Source: Linanthus parryae (Eukaryota; Streptophyta; Magnoliopsida; Ericales; Polemoniaceae). Taken from it: a stretch of DNA of 64,000 bases. The translations under genes and the position numbers were made by a program. The notes under the pieces are model-generated. The model had not been told where the DNA came from. It was given only the letters and a program-made list of their open reading frames with translations, and did no database searches. The stretch covers positions 108,977,057 to 109,041,056 of the forward strand of contig JALGPY010000001.1 of assembly GCA_023055425.1 (NCBI GenBank), read 5' to 3'. Positions 10,382 through 22,600 of the stretch are shown piece after piece (positions within the stretch are counted from its first letter, which is position 1; the number at the start of each line of letters is the position of its first letter).

Positions 10382-13300
10382 GTCTTAGCTGGAACTGTCA
10401 GGGCTTGGGACGTAACCTGACAGTCCAGAGACTCCGAGATCTCATAAGAGATCATCGTCCTAAGATGGTTTTTTTAGCAGAAACAAAAAACAAGTCTCTA
10501 AAAATAGAAAGAATAAGAAGATCGTTGAATTTTGATAATGCTGAGTATGTGGATCCTCAGGGTTTGTCTGGAGGTTTAGCGCTTTGGTGGAGTGATGATT
10601 TAGACATTACAATCATGTGGAAATCTAAAAATGTTTTTCAAGTGTTAGTTACAAAAGATGATCAGAGCAAGGAAGTTTGGTTTTTGGTTTATGCTCCTGC
10701 AAATTATGCTCCTAGAAGAAGATTTTGGAAAGAAATTGAACAGGTTACTAGAGGTTTGAATATGCCCTGGATGCTTATTGGTGATTGTAATGATTATTTG
10801 GACAATTCATAAAAGCAAGGTGGAGGTACTTCACCTAATTGGAGATGTGATAACTTCAGAAGGTTTATAAATGTCTGTGGTTTGTTGGAATTGAATGCTC
10901 AGGGGTTAAACTATAGCTGGACTAACAACAGATCATCTGTAATGTTAGGGAGTTGATTGACAGAGTGTTTTTCAACACCCATTGGGGCAGTCAGAATCCT
11001 AAAGCAAGATTATTTAGAGAGTTTTTATTAGGTTCTGATCACACTCCTTTAGTACTGGAGACTGATTGGAAAAGAAACCAAAGAAATACTCCTTTGTGTT
11101 CTCTAGCAGATGGTTGGATGCTAGTAATTGTAATTCTACGATTGAAAAGCTTTGGAAAGAGAAGAAGTCTCAGAATGCCTCCACCAATTTTACCTCAAAA
11201 ATGATAAACTGCAGGGAAGGCCTAAAGAAATGGAGCAAAAGGGAGTTATACAATTCCTCTTACTTAATCAAGAAGCTGGAAAAGGATCTCTCAATATACA
11301 AAATGAAGATTGGAGTGAAGAAAATATGTCTGAACAGAGGAACATAAAAAAACAGTTAGCGGAAATTTGGGATAGAGAAGAATCATTTTTGGAGAGAAAA
11401 ATTCAGGATCCAATACCTCAAGGAAGGAGATAAGAATTCTAAATTTTTCTTTCTATCTACTTTGAAAAGGAGGAATGTAAACAGAATTAACAAGTTGAAG
11501 AATGAGAGAGATACCTGGGTGGAAGGCAAAGAGGAGATTCATTGTTTGGCCAAGCAGTTCTTTGAAGATTTATTTTCTTCAAATGACTATCAAAAAGATG
11601 AAGCTATCCTGAGTCACTTCTCTCCCACCATTTCTCTTGAAGAAAATGAGGATTTATGTCACTGTCCTTCACTTGCAGAAATTGAAGCTGTGGTGTTTTC
11701 TATTAATCCAAACAAAGCCCCTGGCTTTGACGGATATACGGGTATGTTTTTCCATTCTCAGTGGGATACTGTTAAATATGACTTTGTTAGAGCAGTTCAA
11801 CAATTCTTTTTACTCAAGTTCTTCCTCAAAGTTTCAACAAGACAGTAATTGCCCTTATTCCTAAAGTAAAGGGGCCTGAAAAAATGTCTGATTTCAGACC
11901 AATTGCTCCATGCACATTCATTTATAAGGTTATAGCCAAGTTGTTAGCAAACAGGCTAAAAAAAATTTCTTCCTACTATTATTGCAAAAGAACAGTCTGC
12001 TTTTGTCTCGGGTAGAGCTATTCAAGACAATGTGATTATGACTCAGGAGTTGATACACTTTATTAAGACCAAGAAACAAGGAAAGAATGGAATTCTAGCT
12101 TTGAAGCTAGACCTTAAGAAAGCGTATGATAAGGTTGAATGGTTATTCTTGCTGGATATTATGGAAAAACTGGGTTTTTGTGCCTCCTTTGTTAATATGA
12201 TTAGGTAATGTATAAGCTCTGTCACCTTGGCTGTCAAGATTAATGGCGAGTCAGGTGTTTATTTTAGTCCAAAAAATGTATAAGACAAGGGGATCCAATA
12301 TCTCCTTATCTTTTTGTTATCATTATGGAAGCTTTCTCTAGATGCCTTATTAAAGCTCAGAATGATGGTATTATCAAAGGTATTAAGCTTTGTAGGGATG
12401 GAGTTGCTATCAATCACCTTTTATTTGCGGATGATGCCATTTTCTTCCTCAAAACTTCCACTGGCGAAGTTCAGAATTTTCTTGATGTCTTGAAAGCCTT
12501 CTGTACTAATTCTGGTATGGAGATAAATTTTGATAAATCTGGTATTTTTTTCTCCCCCAACACCAGTGAAGAGATGAAAGATAGCATTTCTCAATTGTGT
12601 GGTATTCCAAATATGGATCAAAATGCAAACTATTTGGGATTTCCCACCTTTTGGGGAAGATCAAGAGCTCAGTGTCTCAGATATATAATTGAAAGAATTG
12701 AAGCCTTCCTTCAAGGTTGGAAGATGTTCATCCTTTCTCATGCTGGAATAGAAGTGTTGCTGAAAGCTGTGGCCATGTCTATTCCATGTTACATTATGAG
12801 CTGCTTACTTATTCCTAATGACCTATGCTCTAAAATTATTAGAGTGTTGAGAAACTTTTGGTGGGGGGGGGGGGAATACAAAAGATAGAAAAATTTGTTG
12901 GATTGGGTGGAAGGATTTGACTGCTCCAAAGGTTGAAGGTGGTTTAGTTTTCAAGGATATAAGAACTTTTAATGTTGCTATGCTAGCAAAGAGTACCTGG
13001 AGAATGATTCAAAATCCAAATTCTCTTTGTGCTATGTTTCTAAAAGCAAAATCCTTCCCTTCAGGATCTATCTTAGATGCAAAGCTGGGTGCTGCTCCTT
13101 CCTGGACTTGGAAAAGCATCATTGCAGGTTTGGAAGTTATTAACAAAGGTGCAAGGTGGAAAGTAGGTACTGGTCAATCTATAAATATTTTCAATAAGTG
13201 CTGGACTCCAGCTCTTGAAGGAGGCAAAATTCAAAGAACTGCTCACAACAATGATCTTCTCAGAGTGTCTGACTTGATTTGTGCAGAATATAGAAGTTGG

Positions 13301-14500
13301 AAGGTAAACATAATCCTCAATGCTTTTAACTCTGTCACTGCTGCAGCTATTCTTTCAACTCCTTTGGCTATGAGAGCCCATGAAGATTCTGTGTACTGGC
13401 CTCTGTCAAAGAGTGGTGTCTATTGTGTAAAAACTGGAAATAGAGTGGCCAAACAACTCTTTGAGTCTGCTGCTTTGCTGGGAAAGGCGGGTTTTAAGGA
13501 TCACAAAAATTTGAAAGGTTCTTCCTCTTTTTCCATTCCAAAAGAATTTTGGTCTAAAAGTTGGAAGTTAAAGCTTCCCCCCAAAATTAAACTGTTTTGG
13601 TGGAGATTGATTAGGAATGCATTGGCTACAAGGCATAATTTGTTGGCTAGAGGATGTGATTGGTCAAGTTTATGTCCAATATGTCAATCCACTAGTGAAA
13701 ATGTTTGGCACCGGTTTATGGGTTGTATTTGGACCCATCCCATATGGCTGAGTCTGGGTTTAAATCTGAGCAGACAACAACATGGAGAAGAAAACTTTTA
13801 GAAATGGGCAGTGGAGATGTGGGAAATGGACTCTAAAGACACTTCCTCTAGACTAATGGAAAAGATGGTGCTGGCTTGTTGGATGATTTGGAAGGAGAGA
13901 AATCAATTTATTTTTAATGGAGTTAAGGTAAATCCTTCAAGAGTGGTTTCTTGTATTGATCAACAATTCAACTTTCTTTCTACTTATTTGGAACAGAAGA
14001 AGAACAGGTTAATTTCTGTGTCAAACTCCTCTATAAATGTCTTTGAAAAATGGCAATTGCCCCCTTCTGATAAATTGAAGTGTAATGTTGATGCCAGTTG
14101 GAATTGCCCGAGCTTACAAATGACTGCAGTTTGGGATATTAGAAATTCAGACGGCAAGGTTGTTGATGGTGGTTGGCTTAAAGATTTTGCTTTCTCTGCT
14201 ATTTGTGCTGAAGCCAAGGCTTTGAAGGAAGCTATTCTGTAAAATGAAGTTAGATGGCAAAATACTATCTTTGAAGGAGATAACAGGACCTTGATCAATA
14301 TGTTGAAGGGAGCGGGAGCTGCTAAAACAAACTGGGAAGTGCAAAGTTTTGTGGAGGACATCTCCTTTTTGTTAAGAGGGATTCAGTTGGATATTAGGTG
14401 GATAAGCAGAAAAGCAAACAGGGTAGCTGATTTCCTCCTTCTCCTCATACCAGAGTCGAACAAATCCAGAATAGTTCCTCTGATGGTAGTGAGTTTTTAG
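10375..14500 (+). pseudogene. LINE-A ORF2: endonuclease-reverse transcriptase-RNase H
   Basis: ORF2 begins at ATG 10,375, overlapping the ORF1 stop by 7 nt. Domains in order: APE-type endonuclease (SLSWNCQGLG at the start, LIGDCND, GSDHTPLVLE near 11,030), reverse transcriptase about 11,690-12,850 (NPNKAPGFDG, DFRPIAPC, LDLKKAYDKVEW, RQGDPISPYL, catalytic LLFADDAIFF at 12,418-12,447), zf-RVT (CPICQSTSENVWHRFMGC near 13,675-13,730) and an RNase H domain (NVDASWN, EAKALKEAI, EGDNRTLI, ISRKANRVADF) ending at TAG 14,498. Breaks include TAA at 10,810, frameshifts near 10,940, 11,085, 11,300, 11,410 and 11,808, an A-run shift near 11,960, TAA at 12,206, a G12 tract shift at 12,863 and stops at 13,799 and 14,240. 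Not functional. Confidence 0.92.
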
Positions 14501-14690
14501 GTTGTTTAGAGTTTCAGAAAATTTTGTTTGAGGATGGTTGTAATGGCTTTGCATTTTAATAAAATTTCTTTCTTGGTCAAAAAAAAAAAAAATTAGAGTT
14601 GTCCTCTCAAAGTTAAGTTAATAACTTTATTTTTTGAAAAGGTTAAGTTAATAACTTACGTATAAAATAGACACTAAATGTAGATACTTC

Positions 14691-15460
14691 CAAGGTTTTC
14701 GAACTCGTGGGTCAACATAAACCCGTAGAGGGTGGGTAGACTCGACTCGTGACCCGTGACTCGGGACTCGCCCGGGTAACGTTTTACTTTAAATCTTCAA
14801 TTTTTTTACGTAAACATGACTTTTTACATATGAAAAGTTGAGCTTTTTGAATCTCTGATGATTAAATGCTGCATTTTTCCTTATGTATATAAACTGTTTC
14901 ACTACTACAATCTTTAAATTTAAAAGTTTTTAAATCTCAATTTATTTATTCGTTTGTTTATTTATTTATTCATTTATATTTCTTCCTTGCATCGAGCCAC
15001 TAATTAGAAGTAATGGTGTAGCTAAAATTTACTAAGCTAAATTCTATAGAAGATCTCTTAAATAAGTCCTAATGAAAAAGAAACTTGCAAATAATCTTAA
15101 TAAGTGTGGTCTGTTTGATATTTACAAAGTCACCGGTGTGGTTAATTGGATATTAGTCGTTATAATTTATCTATTAATCTTGTTAATGAGGCCAATGGTT
15201 CACCAGTGTTCGAAGGTGGGTGACTATATACTCCATTTTTTCGTGCATTAAAAGATCAAAAACCTAATAAAGATATAATATGTTCACAATGAGTTGACTC
15301 GGTAAACCCGCGGGTCAACTCGCGGGTCTACGGGTTTGACGGGTTTGCACGGGTTTGCAGCGAGTTTGTTAGCCGCCGGGTTTTCGAGCGGGTCAACCCG
15401 ATTGACCATGTACGTAAACTCGTTAAACCCGCGGGTCAACCCGCGGGTTTGACAACCTTG
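14691..15460. mobile_element. hAT-type non-autonomous transposon, 770 bp
   Basis: Terminal inverted repeats begin CAAGGTTTTCGAACTCG at the left and, read on the other strand, CAAGGTTGTCAAACCCG at the right. A perfect 8-bp TSD gatacttc occurs at 14,683-14,690 and 15,461-15,468, the size made by hAT transposases. Both ends are packed with CGGGT/ACCCG words that can pair with one another; the middle is AT-rich and non-coding. It sits just downstream of LINE-A. Confidence 0.92.
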
Positions 15461-15468
15461 GATACTTC

Positions 15469-15913
15469 AATTTTCTTTTATTTAAGGCTAACCAACAATG
15501 ACTATATATTGTTAGAATGAATTAAACAATTATCCATTTATACAAAGATAATACTAAATATTTTGTGAGAAAATCTATTAGTAAACACATAAACATAATT
15601 AAAAATATCACTAATAAATAATATAAAATTAATAGATTATTGATAAAATATGCTATATAATCCTTCAAAAAAATATATATATATGCTATATAATACTCCC
15701 CAAGTACAACATTTACAGGTAATGAGTATACAAATCGGGAAATTCGGGCTACCCCGTCGTTTAATATTCATACCCAAGCCCGACCCTAATTGCAATTCGG
15801 GTTGAAATTTTTTGCCCAAGCCCGTCCAAATTACTCAAAACATGTGCCCAAGCCCGAATTTAGTCCGGGCTGGGTTCGGGTTGGTCGGGTTCAGCCGGTC
15901 CAAGTTGCACCCC
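15469..15913. other. AT-rich spacer and hAT-like fragment
   Basis: AT-rich DNA followed, from about 15,725, by a segment dense in CGGGTT/AAGCCCG words that ends CACCCCTA at 15,913. TAGGGGTG is a common hAT terminus in plants, so this is probably one end of another hAT-like element read on the - strand; a left terminus and TSD were not found. A related short word set occurs at 8,185-8,250. No gene. Confidence 0.45.
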
Positions 15914-16070
15914 TAGTTAGTACCCCAAATACATAACATAAGATCTACATATTCATATAATTTTGTAACTCGAGCAACTATCTCTGTGTCGTTGACTTTA
16001 TTTGGCCGATGATTTATTGTCAACAATCTTCACTTATTTTAACTCATATGATTTTTAAAACGCTTAATAT
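15914..16070 (-). repeat. LTR-centred tandem array, unit 1, first piece
   Basis: This piece matches unit 2 (about 50,440-50,590) and unit 3 (about 58,136-58,285) through words such as acataacataag, ctcgagcaactatct and gtcaacaatctt. It is truncated on the left at 15,914 and interrupted on the right by LINE-B; the text resumes at 33,161 after the TSD. Confidence 0.85.
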
Positions 16071-16112
16071 TTTTTGGACAAACGAAAGAACTTTATATTA
16101 ATAAAAAAGGTC

Positions 16113-16262
16113 TCAAGGCCTTTTACATCTTATGTTCTGTATGGAGTCTGATATGCCCAGCCATGATGTAACCAACCCAGTTTAGCAGCTTTTGCAATCC
16201 AGTCGGCCGCAGCATTTCCTTGTCGCCGAGTGAAACTAACATTGGAAGTTAGTTTGGAGAGC
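16113..16262 (-). pseudogene. LINE-B ORF2, C-terminal end beyond the LTR insertion
   Basis: The last roughly 50 codons of ORF2, separated from the rest by the nested LTR element. Reading - strand from the insertion site the frame joins without a shift to the piece ending at 27,416, and continues FTRRQGNAAADWIAKAAK, the last catalytic-Asp region of the reverse-transcriptase-linked RNase H, to TGA at 16,113-16,115. The 3' UTR of about 40 bp ends in the T-rich (poly-A) boundary at 16,071. Confidence 0.85.
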
Positions 16263-16267
16263 ATTAA

Positions 16268-19200
16268 TGTAATACCCCGTTTATTTGTGAAAGGGTAAAT
16301 TGGGTAAAAGGGTAAATTAGGTAACTGAGAAAAATAAAATTTTATTTTTATTACAAGTGATGAGTTAGATTATTTTTGAGTTCAAAATATAGTCGGGATA
16401 TTATTGCAATATTATTATATTTTCCTACAAAACGATATTTTAGTTGTGTGTTTGATTTGTTAGCATTTTATGTAGTTATTTGAATAAAGTCTAGTGTGTA
16501 CCCAACCCACTAGTTGACTTACTATTGATGCACCCAAAACACTAGAATTATCTAGCGAAGTGTGCTCCCAACACACTCTAGCACAACCAACTTAATAATA
16601 AAAAGAAAAAAAAATGTGGGGCGGTGGAAGGAGAATTACTTCTCCAAGTAACAATATCAATATTTAATGCCCACTATCCCTTTTGTTTTTCACACCAGAC
16701 AACTCTCTCTCACTCACGGCAAACACCCATCGCCACCACCACCCTCCCTTCACCATCACCACCCGAACCACCACCACAGCCACCTGTCCCTCTCTTTCTC
16801 CTCTTCTCTCCCTCTCCTCTCCCTCTCTGCTGCTCACCACCACCAGCAGCAGCTGCTGCTCCCGCCAACGCCACCAGCCACCACTCTGGCGACCCACCCC
16901 GACGAGAACACCACCCATCTCAGCCTCTCTCTCTCTCTCTCCCTCACTGTGTTGAGCCTAAGACCTCCTCCTCCCTCTGCATCAGCCACTGACCAGCAGT
17001 AGCAGCAGCAGCTTCTCCGACGAAGGAGCCACCAGCTGCCGCCAGCAAGCCGCCCGACGGGAAGCAAAACCCGCCACCACCTCTGCCTCTCTCACTCCCT
17101 CACTGTTTCGGACCTCTCAAGCCCTCACCCACTCTGTTTCGACCCATATAGAAGCTTTTGCAGCAGCAAATCGCTGCAGTTCGCGCGAGCCGCCACCATC
17201 GTCGCCGCCACCATTAAATCCGGCGAGAAGCTCACCCGAGCTAACCGAAGCGACCCACTTGCTCCCGTTGGTACCAAAACACTCCTGGAGGTCCGAGGAG
17301 TCTAATAGCAACATCAAACAGAGCCCCCAACGTCCGATTCGTCGCCGATGGTCATCACCGCCGACCGCCACCTTCGGAGACGTGACCCGTTCCGATTCTT
17401 GACCGTTTCTCGCGATTTTTCGCGTAGGTGAGTCCTAAATCACTCTCTGGTTCATTTCTAATCATCAAAATCACATCTTGTTAGCTCTAAATCGAATCGG
17501 GTATGTTGGTTTGAAGATGTATGCTTGTGTTCATAAAAGGGGGTAATTTATGTAATTTCTGAAAAGTTGAGGGCAAGATGTTAACTGCATGTTTAGTTTC
17601 TCAAAGATTGGGGGTGATGTGTGTATATTATCAAACTGCATATTTATATAAACTTTAAAAGTGTTATTTTTGGATTTATGATATAAGCTAATAATTATAC
17701 ATATTATTTTGACTAAATAAAAGTGAATAAGTTGTTAAAAATTATATAGAGTTACATTTATATGAAATATTGTTGTTTTATAAGCGAGATAAAAATGTGT
17801 GATTTTGTTTAATTATATAATTTCGGGTTGATTAACTAAATATTTAAAGTGCTTGTAAACTAGTGTTTTGAGTAAAATAGACTATTTTGTTAATATTGAT
17901 AAAAATAAATAAGTTGGAAGTTAGCTTGTGAAATAAACATTAAGTATACTTTTAAATAAGAATACATATTACTATTATTTGATATTACTTGAATATTTTT
18001 CATAGATATTAGAAATTATTTATTTAACATAAGTTTATAATTATGTATGACTTGTTTTATTAAAATAAGCATTTTTGTGAATTTTATTTGAGTATTTAAT
18101 TATTATATAGTATATATATTTTCTAATAAATAAATAGCTATAATTGAATAAGTTTGAATTAACTTTTATAGTCACTTATGAATAAATAGTTGGTTTATTA
18201 AATTATTATTTCCTAAATAAAGAGATTGTATAAGCTTAATATTGAATTTATTTCTCAATAATTTGACGAATTAGTATTTGTATAAGTTATAATATTTTTA
18301 CGAGAAAAATATAAGTGTTAATGTCACAAGTTTGATAAATAATTGTTGCATGCTATTAACTAATGGGGGTAAAGGGGATAATTTCAAAACAACACATTGG
18401 GAGTTAAAGCATGTGGCATAGCATACTTGCACAATTGAGCTTGTAAATAATTTAGGAATTACAAAATTGTAGGTGACAAGATCGTAAGCAAGGGTTACGA
18501 ATATCCGTAGAAGCTTATCGCGCTATTTGCTTTGCTACTTGAGGTGAGTAAATATGCCTAACCTAGTGTGCCCGTCCTCCTTCGTGTCTAAATATTTTTA
18601 TGACTTTTACGTCTCAAATGTGATTTGTGATTTACGTGTTTAACTTGATATTTCAATTACGCGTCCAACTATTTTTATGATGATTTATACGTCTCAAATG
18701 TGAATTTTGAAATACATGCTTGACTTGGAAATTCAATTACTTGTTTATCGATTCACTTGGAAACTATCACATGAAAAATAATAATACGTAACAACGTAAA
18801 GTGGAAACAGTTGTGCGGTGGAACCATATGCGGATTATTATTTATTGTGGTTATTATATTTTGCTCGGTTGCAATTGCCCCGGGCTGCTCCATGTACTCA
18901 CCTCTCTGGCCGCAAGAAGTCTTAGAGGGGTGCCGGCACTTAAGGTCTTGGATGCTTGCGAGATGGTTGGTTCTATATTATTGGTTCGTTCCCCGCTACA
19001 ACTAAATAAAAATGTAAATTTTGAGATGTGGATGATGGATGAATATTGGATATTGGGAATTTCATAATTTGGACAAACGTTATGGATTGGAATGTTTCCT
19101 TTGGATAAATGTCTATTTGGTACTGTGTTGATTTGAGAACACATTTCTGGAAACAAAGAATTAAATGTCTAAAATATATTTCTTTTCTCACATGGGAGAA

Positions 19201-19607
19201 TATTTGTTTACTTCTTATATTTATCATCCTGATTTCATAAAATAAAAACACGCCTCTTTCCGATTTACACGTTGGGGTGTTTACTTACTCAGCAATTTTT
19301 GTGCTGACTTTGGAAAAACTGCGGTTTTTGTTTCTTTCCCCCGCAGGTCTAGGTGAAGGGAGCTCGGCTTAAGGGGAAACGCGGACTCATCTAGTTGTAA
19401 TTAGTACTAAATATTTGAAACGCCTAGACATGTTTCATCTTGTTTAATAGTATGTATAATGTTACACTTTTGAAGACTTCTGGGTTGTAATAAATAATTA
19501 TGTGATGTTTGTTTTGTTTACCATCCGTTCCCTTGCACCCGGGAGCAATCTCGGGCGCGGGACGGCATTCCCGTATCTCTCCCCACGGCGAGGCGCGGGG
19601 TGTCGCA
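16268..19607 (+). repeat. Left (5') LTR of the LARD-like element
   Basis: 3,340 bp, matching 24,071-27,410 at a constant offset of 7,803. The visible differences are few, for example at 17,509, 18,385, 18,939, 19,234 and 19,526. Parts: promoter-proximal AT-rich start, a CT/CCA-rich block about 16,640-17,400 with a (CT)n run near 16,926, a 1.9-kb AT-rich middle and a GC-rich end with TGTCGCA. Open frames in the CT-rich block are low-complexity and present on both strands, so I do not call them genes. Confidence 0.93.
17428..19346 (+). other. Intron-like segment inside the LTR leader
   Basis: A strong donor (CGTAG|GTGAGT at 17,428) follows the CT-rich block, and a strong acceptor (TTTCTTTCCCCCGCAG|G, ending 19,346) precedes the last 260 bp of the LTR. 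The 1,919 bp between are markedly AT-rich. The signals and composition suggest that the transcript leader is spliced; no transcript evidence is available. The same signals are at the matching positions in the right LTR (25,231 and 27,149). Confidence 0.55.
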
Positions 19608-19608
19608 G

Positions 19609-19624
19609 GTGGTATCAGAGCAGG
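19609..19624 (+). promoter_or_regulatory. Primer-binding site (initiator tRNA-Met)
   Basis: Two or three bases after the left LTR comes TGGTATCAGAGC (19,610-19,621), complementary to the 3' end of plant initiator methionine tRNA, the commonest primer of plant LTR retrotransposons. It fixes the orientation of the element as +. Confidence 0.92.
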
Positions 19625-22600
19625 CAGTCCAATAAGGGATTAAAACATGTTGGGAAACTTAAAATTGATATAGGGAAAAGATAATAAAACTGGAAAGCCG
19701 ATCGGGTTATGGGTAGCCTAAGTGCTGGTAGTGATTCCACCCACGTTCCTTCTTGCCATTGCTACTTGATTAAATGGTATTTGGATTATTTTTTTTGAGT
19801 TGGCAACCTCATTTATAATGGATTGATTTACCAATAATACCCTGGGTGTGGAGAATGGGAAATATGGATTATTGGAACCAAATTTTGGATTAAAAGTGAT
19901 TTGAAAAGATGGGTTATATGTGAAAATAACTATATGTTGCATGATTTGACCTCTATAAGGTCGTTGATACTTGAATTATTTGATGTCTTCATTTTGATTG
20001 GTTGCTAGATAAATAACGCTCTTAGAATACGAGGAAGTTGAATATGAGATTATAGAAATTGGATTGTGAACGATGCATTGCTCTACTTGAAAATTTATAT
20101 GTTGTGTATAAGATTCATATGAATTGCTAAATGTGACAATATTTATACGTTTATAAGATGAATTAAATCCCTGAGGCCATGATAGAATAAATCAATGTGC
20201 AATAAGTGAATACATGAGAATGTAACTGTTAAACCATTGCAGCAATATACTAGGAGGACCCGATAAGGATAGACGGTTCAGAGTAATAATCATGTGGAGT
20301 ACTTCTTCGTTAGATAGTAATGTTGTAGGAATACATGACTCTTGACAAATCTAGGGGAGAAATGTTAGATTCCAACCATTGGAGACTTTGGATTTAAAAG
20401 GACGTAACGGAGATGTTGAAGTATTTGACTATTGAACCATTGTTTCATTAACTAGATATGTGAAGACTTTGATGATATATTTGAGGTACTTTGAGATATT
20501 AATATAGATGTCAGTGGTCCAGAATAAATTCATTTTTGGAGTCTTTTCTGCTAATTAAAGAAAGTTATTCGAGGAAAGGTCCCACCCACCCACACCTGAG
20601 AAACTAAGAAGTCAACCCGTTGAGTTTTGACTAGTTTTAGTCTTGGTGATTGGAGAGATTTTTCTATGTAAATGGTTGATTGGAGTCTACTTCTTCATAA
20701 TTTTATTCGGAAAGTTATGCTAGACTGCTTTATCATTTAAAGATATTGGTAATATATAAATATTTGAAGTGCTATTTGTGTTGTGGTTACTCTAATGTTG
20801 CTTCATGATTGAGGTGTTTATTGGGTTACGTATTACTTTGAAATTTTAGGATTCACTTGAAATGGTAAGTAAATTTGTGAAAGAAGTATTGCTAGATCAT
20901 TGATGGTCGCTTATAATATTTAGACGCACCCTATGACAGATCTAAGTTGGTTTATTATGAAGTTATACATTTAATGTTGAATTGGAGTTCTGACTTAGCT
21001 TTTGAAATTCATGTTTAGAACCTAGTAAATTTATATTTGGAGCCTCATAATTTAAGACGGTTGCTCGGAAGACATTATTTTATGACAATTTATGGAAATT
21101 TCTTATATGAAACTATTGCATACTTGGAGTGTCGTCGCAATATTGTTGCTCATGATCAGTTATGAATTGTCTCTAAGGGATGTTACTTTAGCGTATGTCA
21201 TTCTGAAGTTTTAATGTTTTGTTGGACTTAAGGCAAAGGTTGTACATTCTTCAACTTCGCGTTATTGGGTTTAGTGTGTGATACGAACTTTATGCAGATG
21301 ACACTACCAGTTACCTAGGAAGAAAATGTTAAGAAAAGCTTGGAGTTCGTGTAGGAAATTGGAGGCCTATTACAGCTTTACGTTTGGGGATTTGTTTCAA
21401 TACAGACATGACGTCAGTGCTTCAAGTTATTTGGTTGAATTTGCATGAATCCACATTTTCTATTGGAGTAACAATTTGGAATAAGAAGAGTTACGGATTT
21501 AAGTGGTTGATTCGGGTCAATTAGAGTACTTGGTAGAAGCACATGGTTAACTAGCACCAAGTTGAATATGAAGACTTTAGTACCCTCTATGTACAACAAG
21601 TGGCTATCAAGGTACTACCCTAAGTTTTCCTAAGGTACTAGACAAATAGAAGAACCTAACGTAAGAAGCTCAGCTCTGGACAAGACCATAAAACATAGTT
21701 AAAGTCTTGGAGAGTAATCGCTTTGGGGATTGATTAGAATCAACATGATTTAAGGTATATTTGGGTAACATCCGATTAAAAAGGGGACTTTGTCTTGTGA
21801 AATTTTGGAGAAAATTTGAAGAAACGTGGGCAGTTGGATCAAAGATTAAAAGACCAATCCGTTAAAGTTTTAGATACCCTCTCCAACTTGGTTTGGAGAC
21901 AATAAGTTCAATTTTAAGATGCCTATTTGGAGTTCGATTATTTAAATCAACTACCCTGAGGAATCTGGATATTAATGTGGGCGGGAACTCTCCATAATAT
22001 GCGTGGATTAGCGAGTTTGTGAGCCTTTTGGAGTTATGTAATAGAATGATATGTTTCGGTAGCCTTACTTTTCTATATTTGGGGTACATACTCTTCACAT
22101 AAACCTTAATTGAAGTCTTGTTGTTAATGTCTTGTTGTGGTATACACTAATCACTTAATCAAGGTTTGGTTATTGGGATTGAATATTGATAAGTTGCTTG
22201 GGAGTATGCCTTCTCTAGTCAATTGACACGGTATTTTGGGGTCTTTGGAGGCGTCGTGAAATTTGGGTTAATAGCTAGATTTTAAGGACCAAGAGGAACT
22301 GTTTATTTCAAAGTCTTGCTGTTAATTTCTTAAGTCATGCTTGTGATGAAAAAAGCGCTTGCGGGTCTAAGGCGTTGATAGTATCCTTGCCGTTGTTGTA
22401 TGGAGTTTTGTCGCTTGAACATCACCAAGGAGCCTAGATATTGAGTCATGAATTACTGTTGGATTCACGGAAACAGCCGGATTATGTGTTATGTATCATG
22501 GGAATACATTCTGATTCCTTTCTTGGTTTATGTTCTGGACTACAGAAAATATCAAGTACGTATTAAAGGTAAATTTAGTACTGTATCAAGATTTTGGAGA

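Larger units (their letters stand above)
8304..14590 (+). mobile_element. Full-length, defective L1-type LINE (LINE-A)
   Basis: Non-LTR retrotransposon of about 6.3 kb: short CT-rich 5' UTR, ORF1, overlapping ORF2 and a 3' poly(A) run ending at 14,590. It is flanked by a 14-bp TSD, aattagatttgtcc at 8,290-8,303 and aattagagttgtcc at 14,591-14,604, with one mismatch. Both ORFs are broken, so it is immobile by itself. The retained 5' end shows insertion was near full length, not the usual 5' truncation. A second relative (LINE-B) lies on the - strand at 16,071-33,160. Confidence 0.93.

Noticed and set aside
16624..17067. Several overlapping ORFs on both strands, repeated at 24,427-24,870
   Set aside because: They are low-complexity translations of the CT/CCA-rich LTR block, present in both LTRs and in several frames, with no domain.
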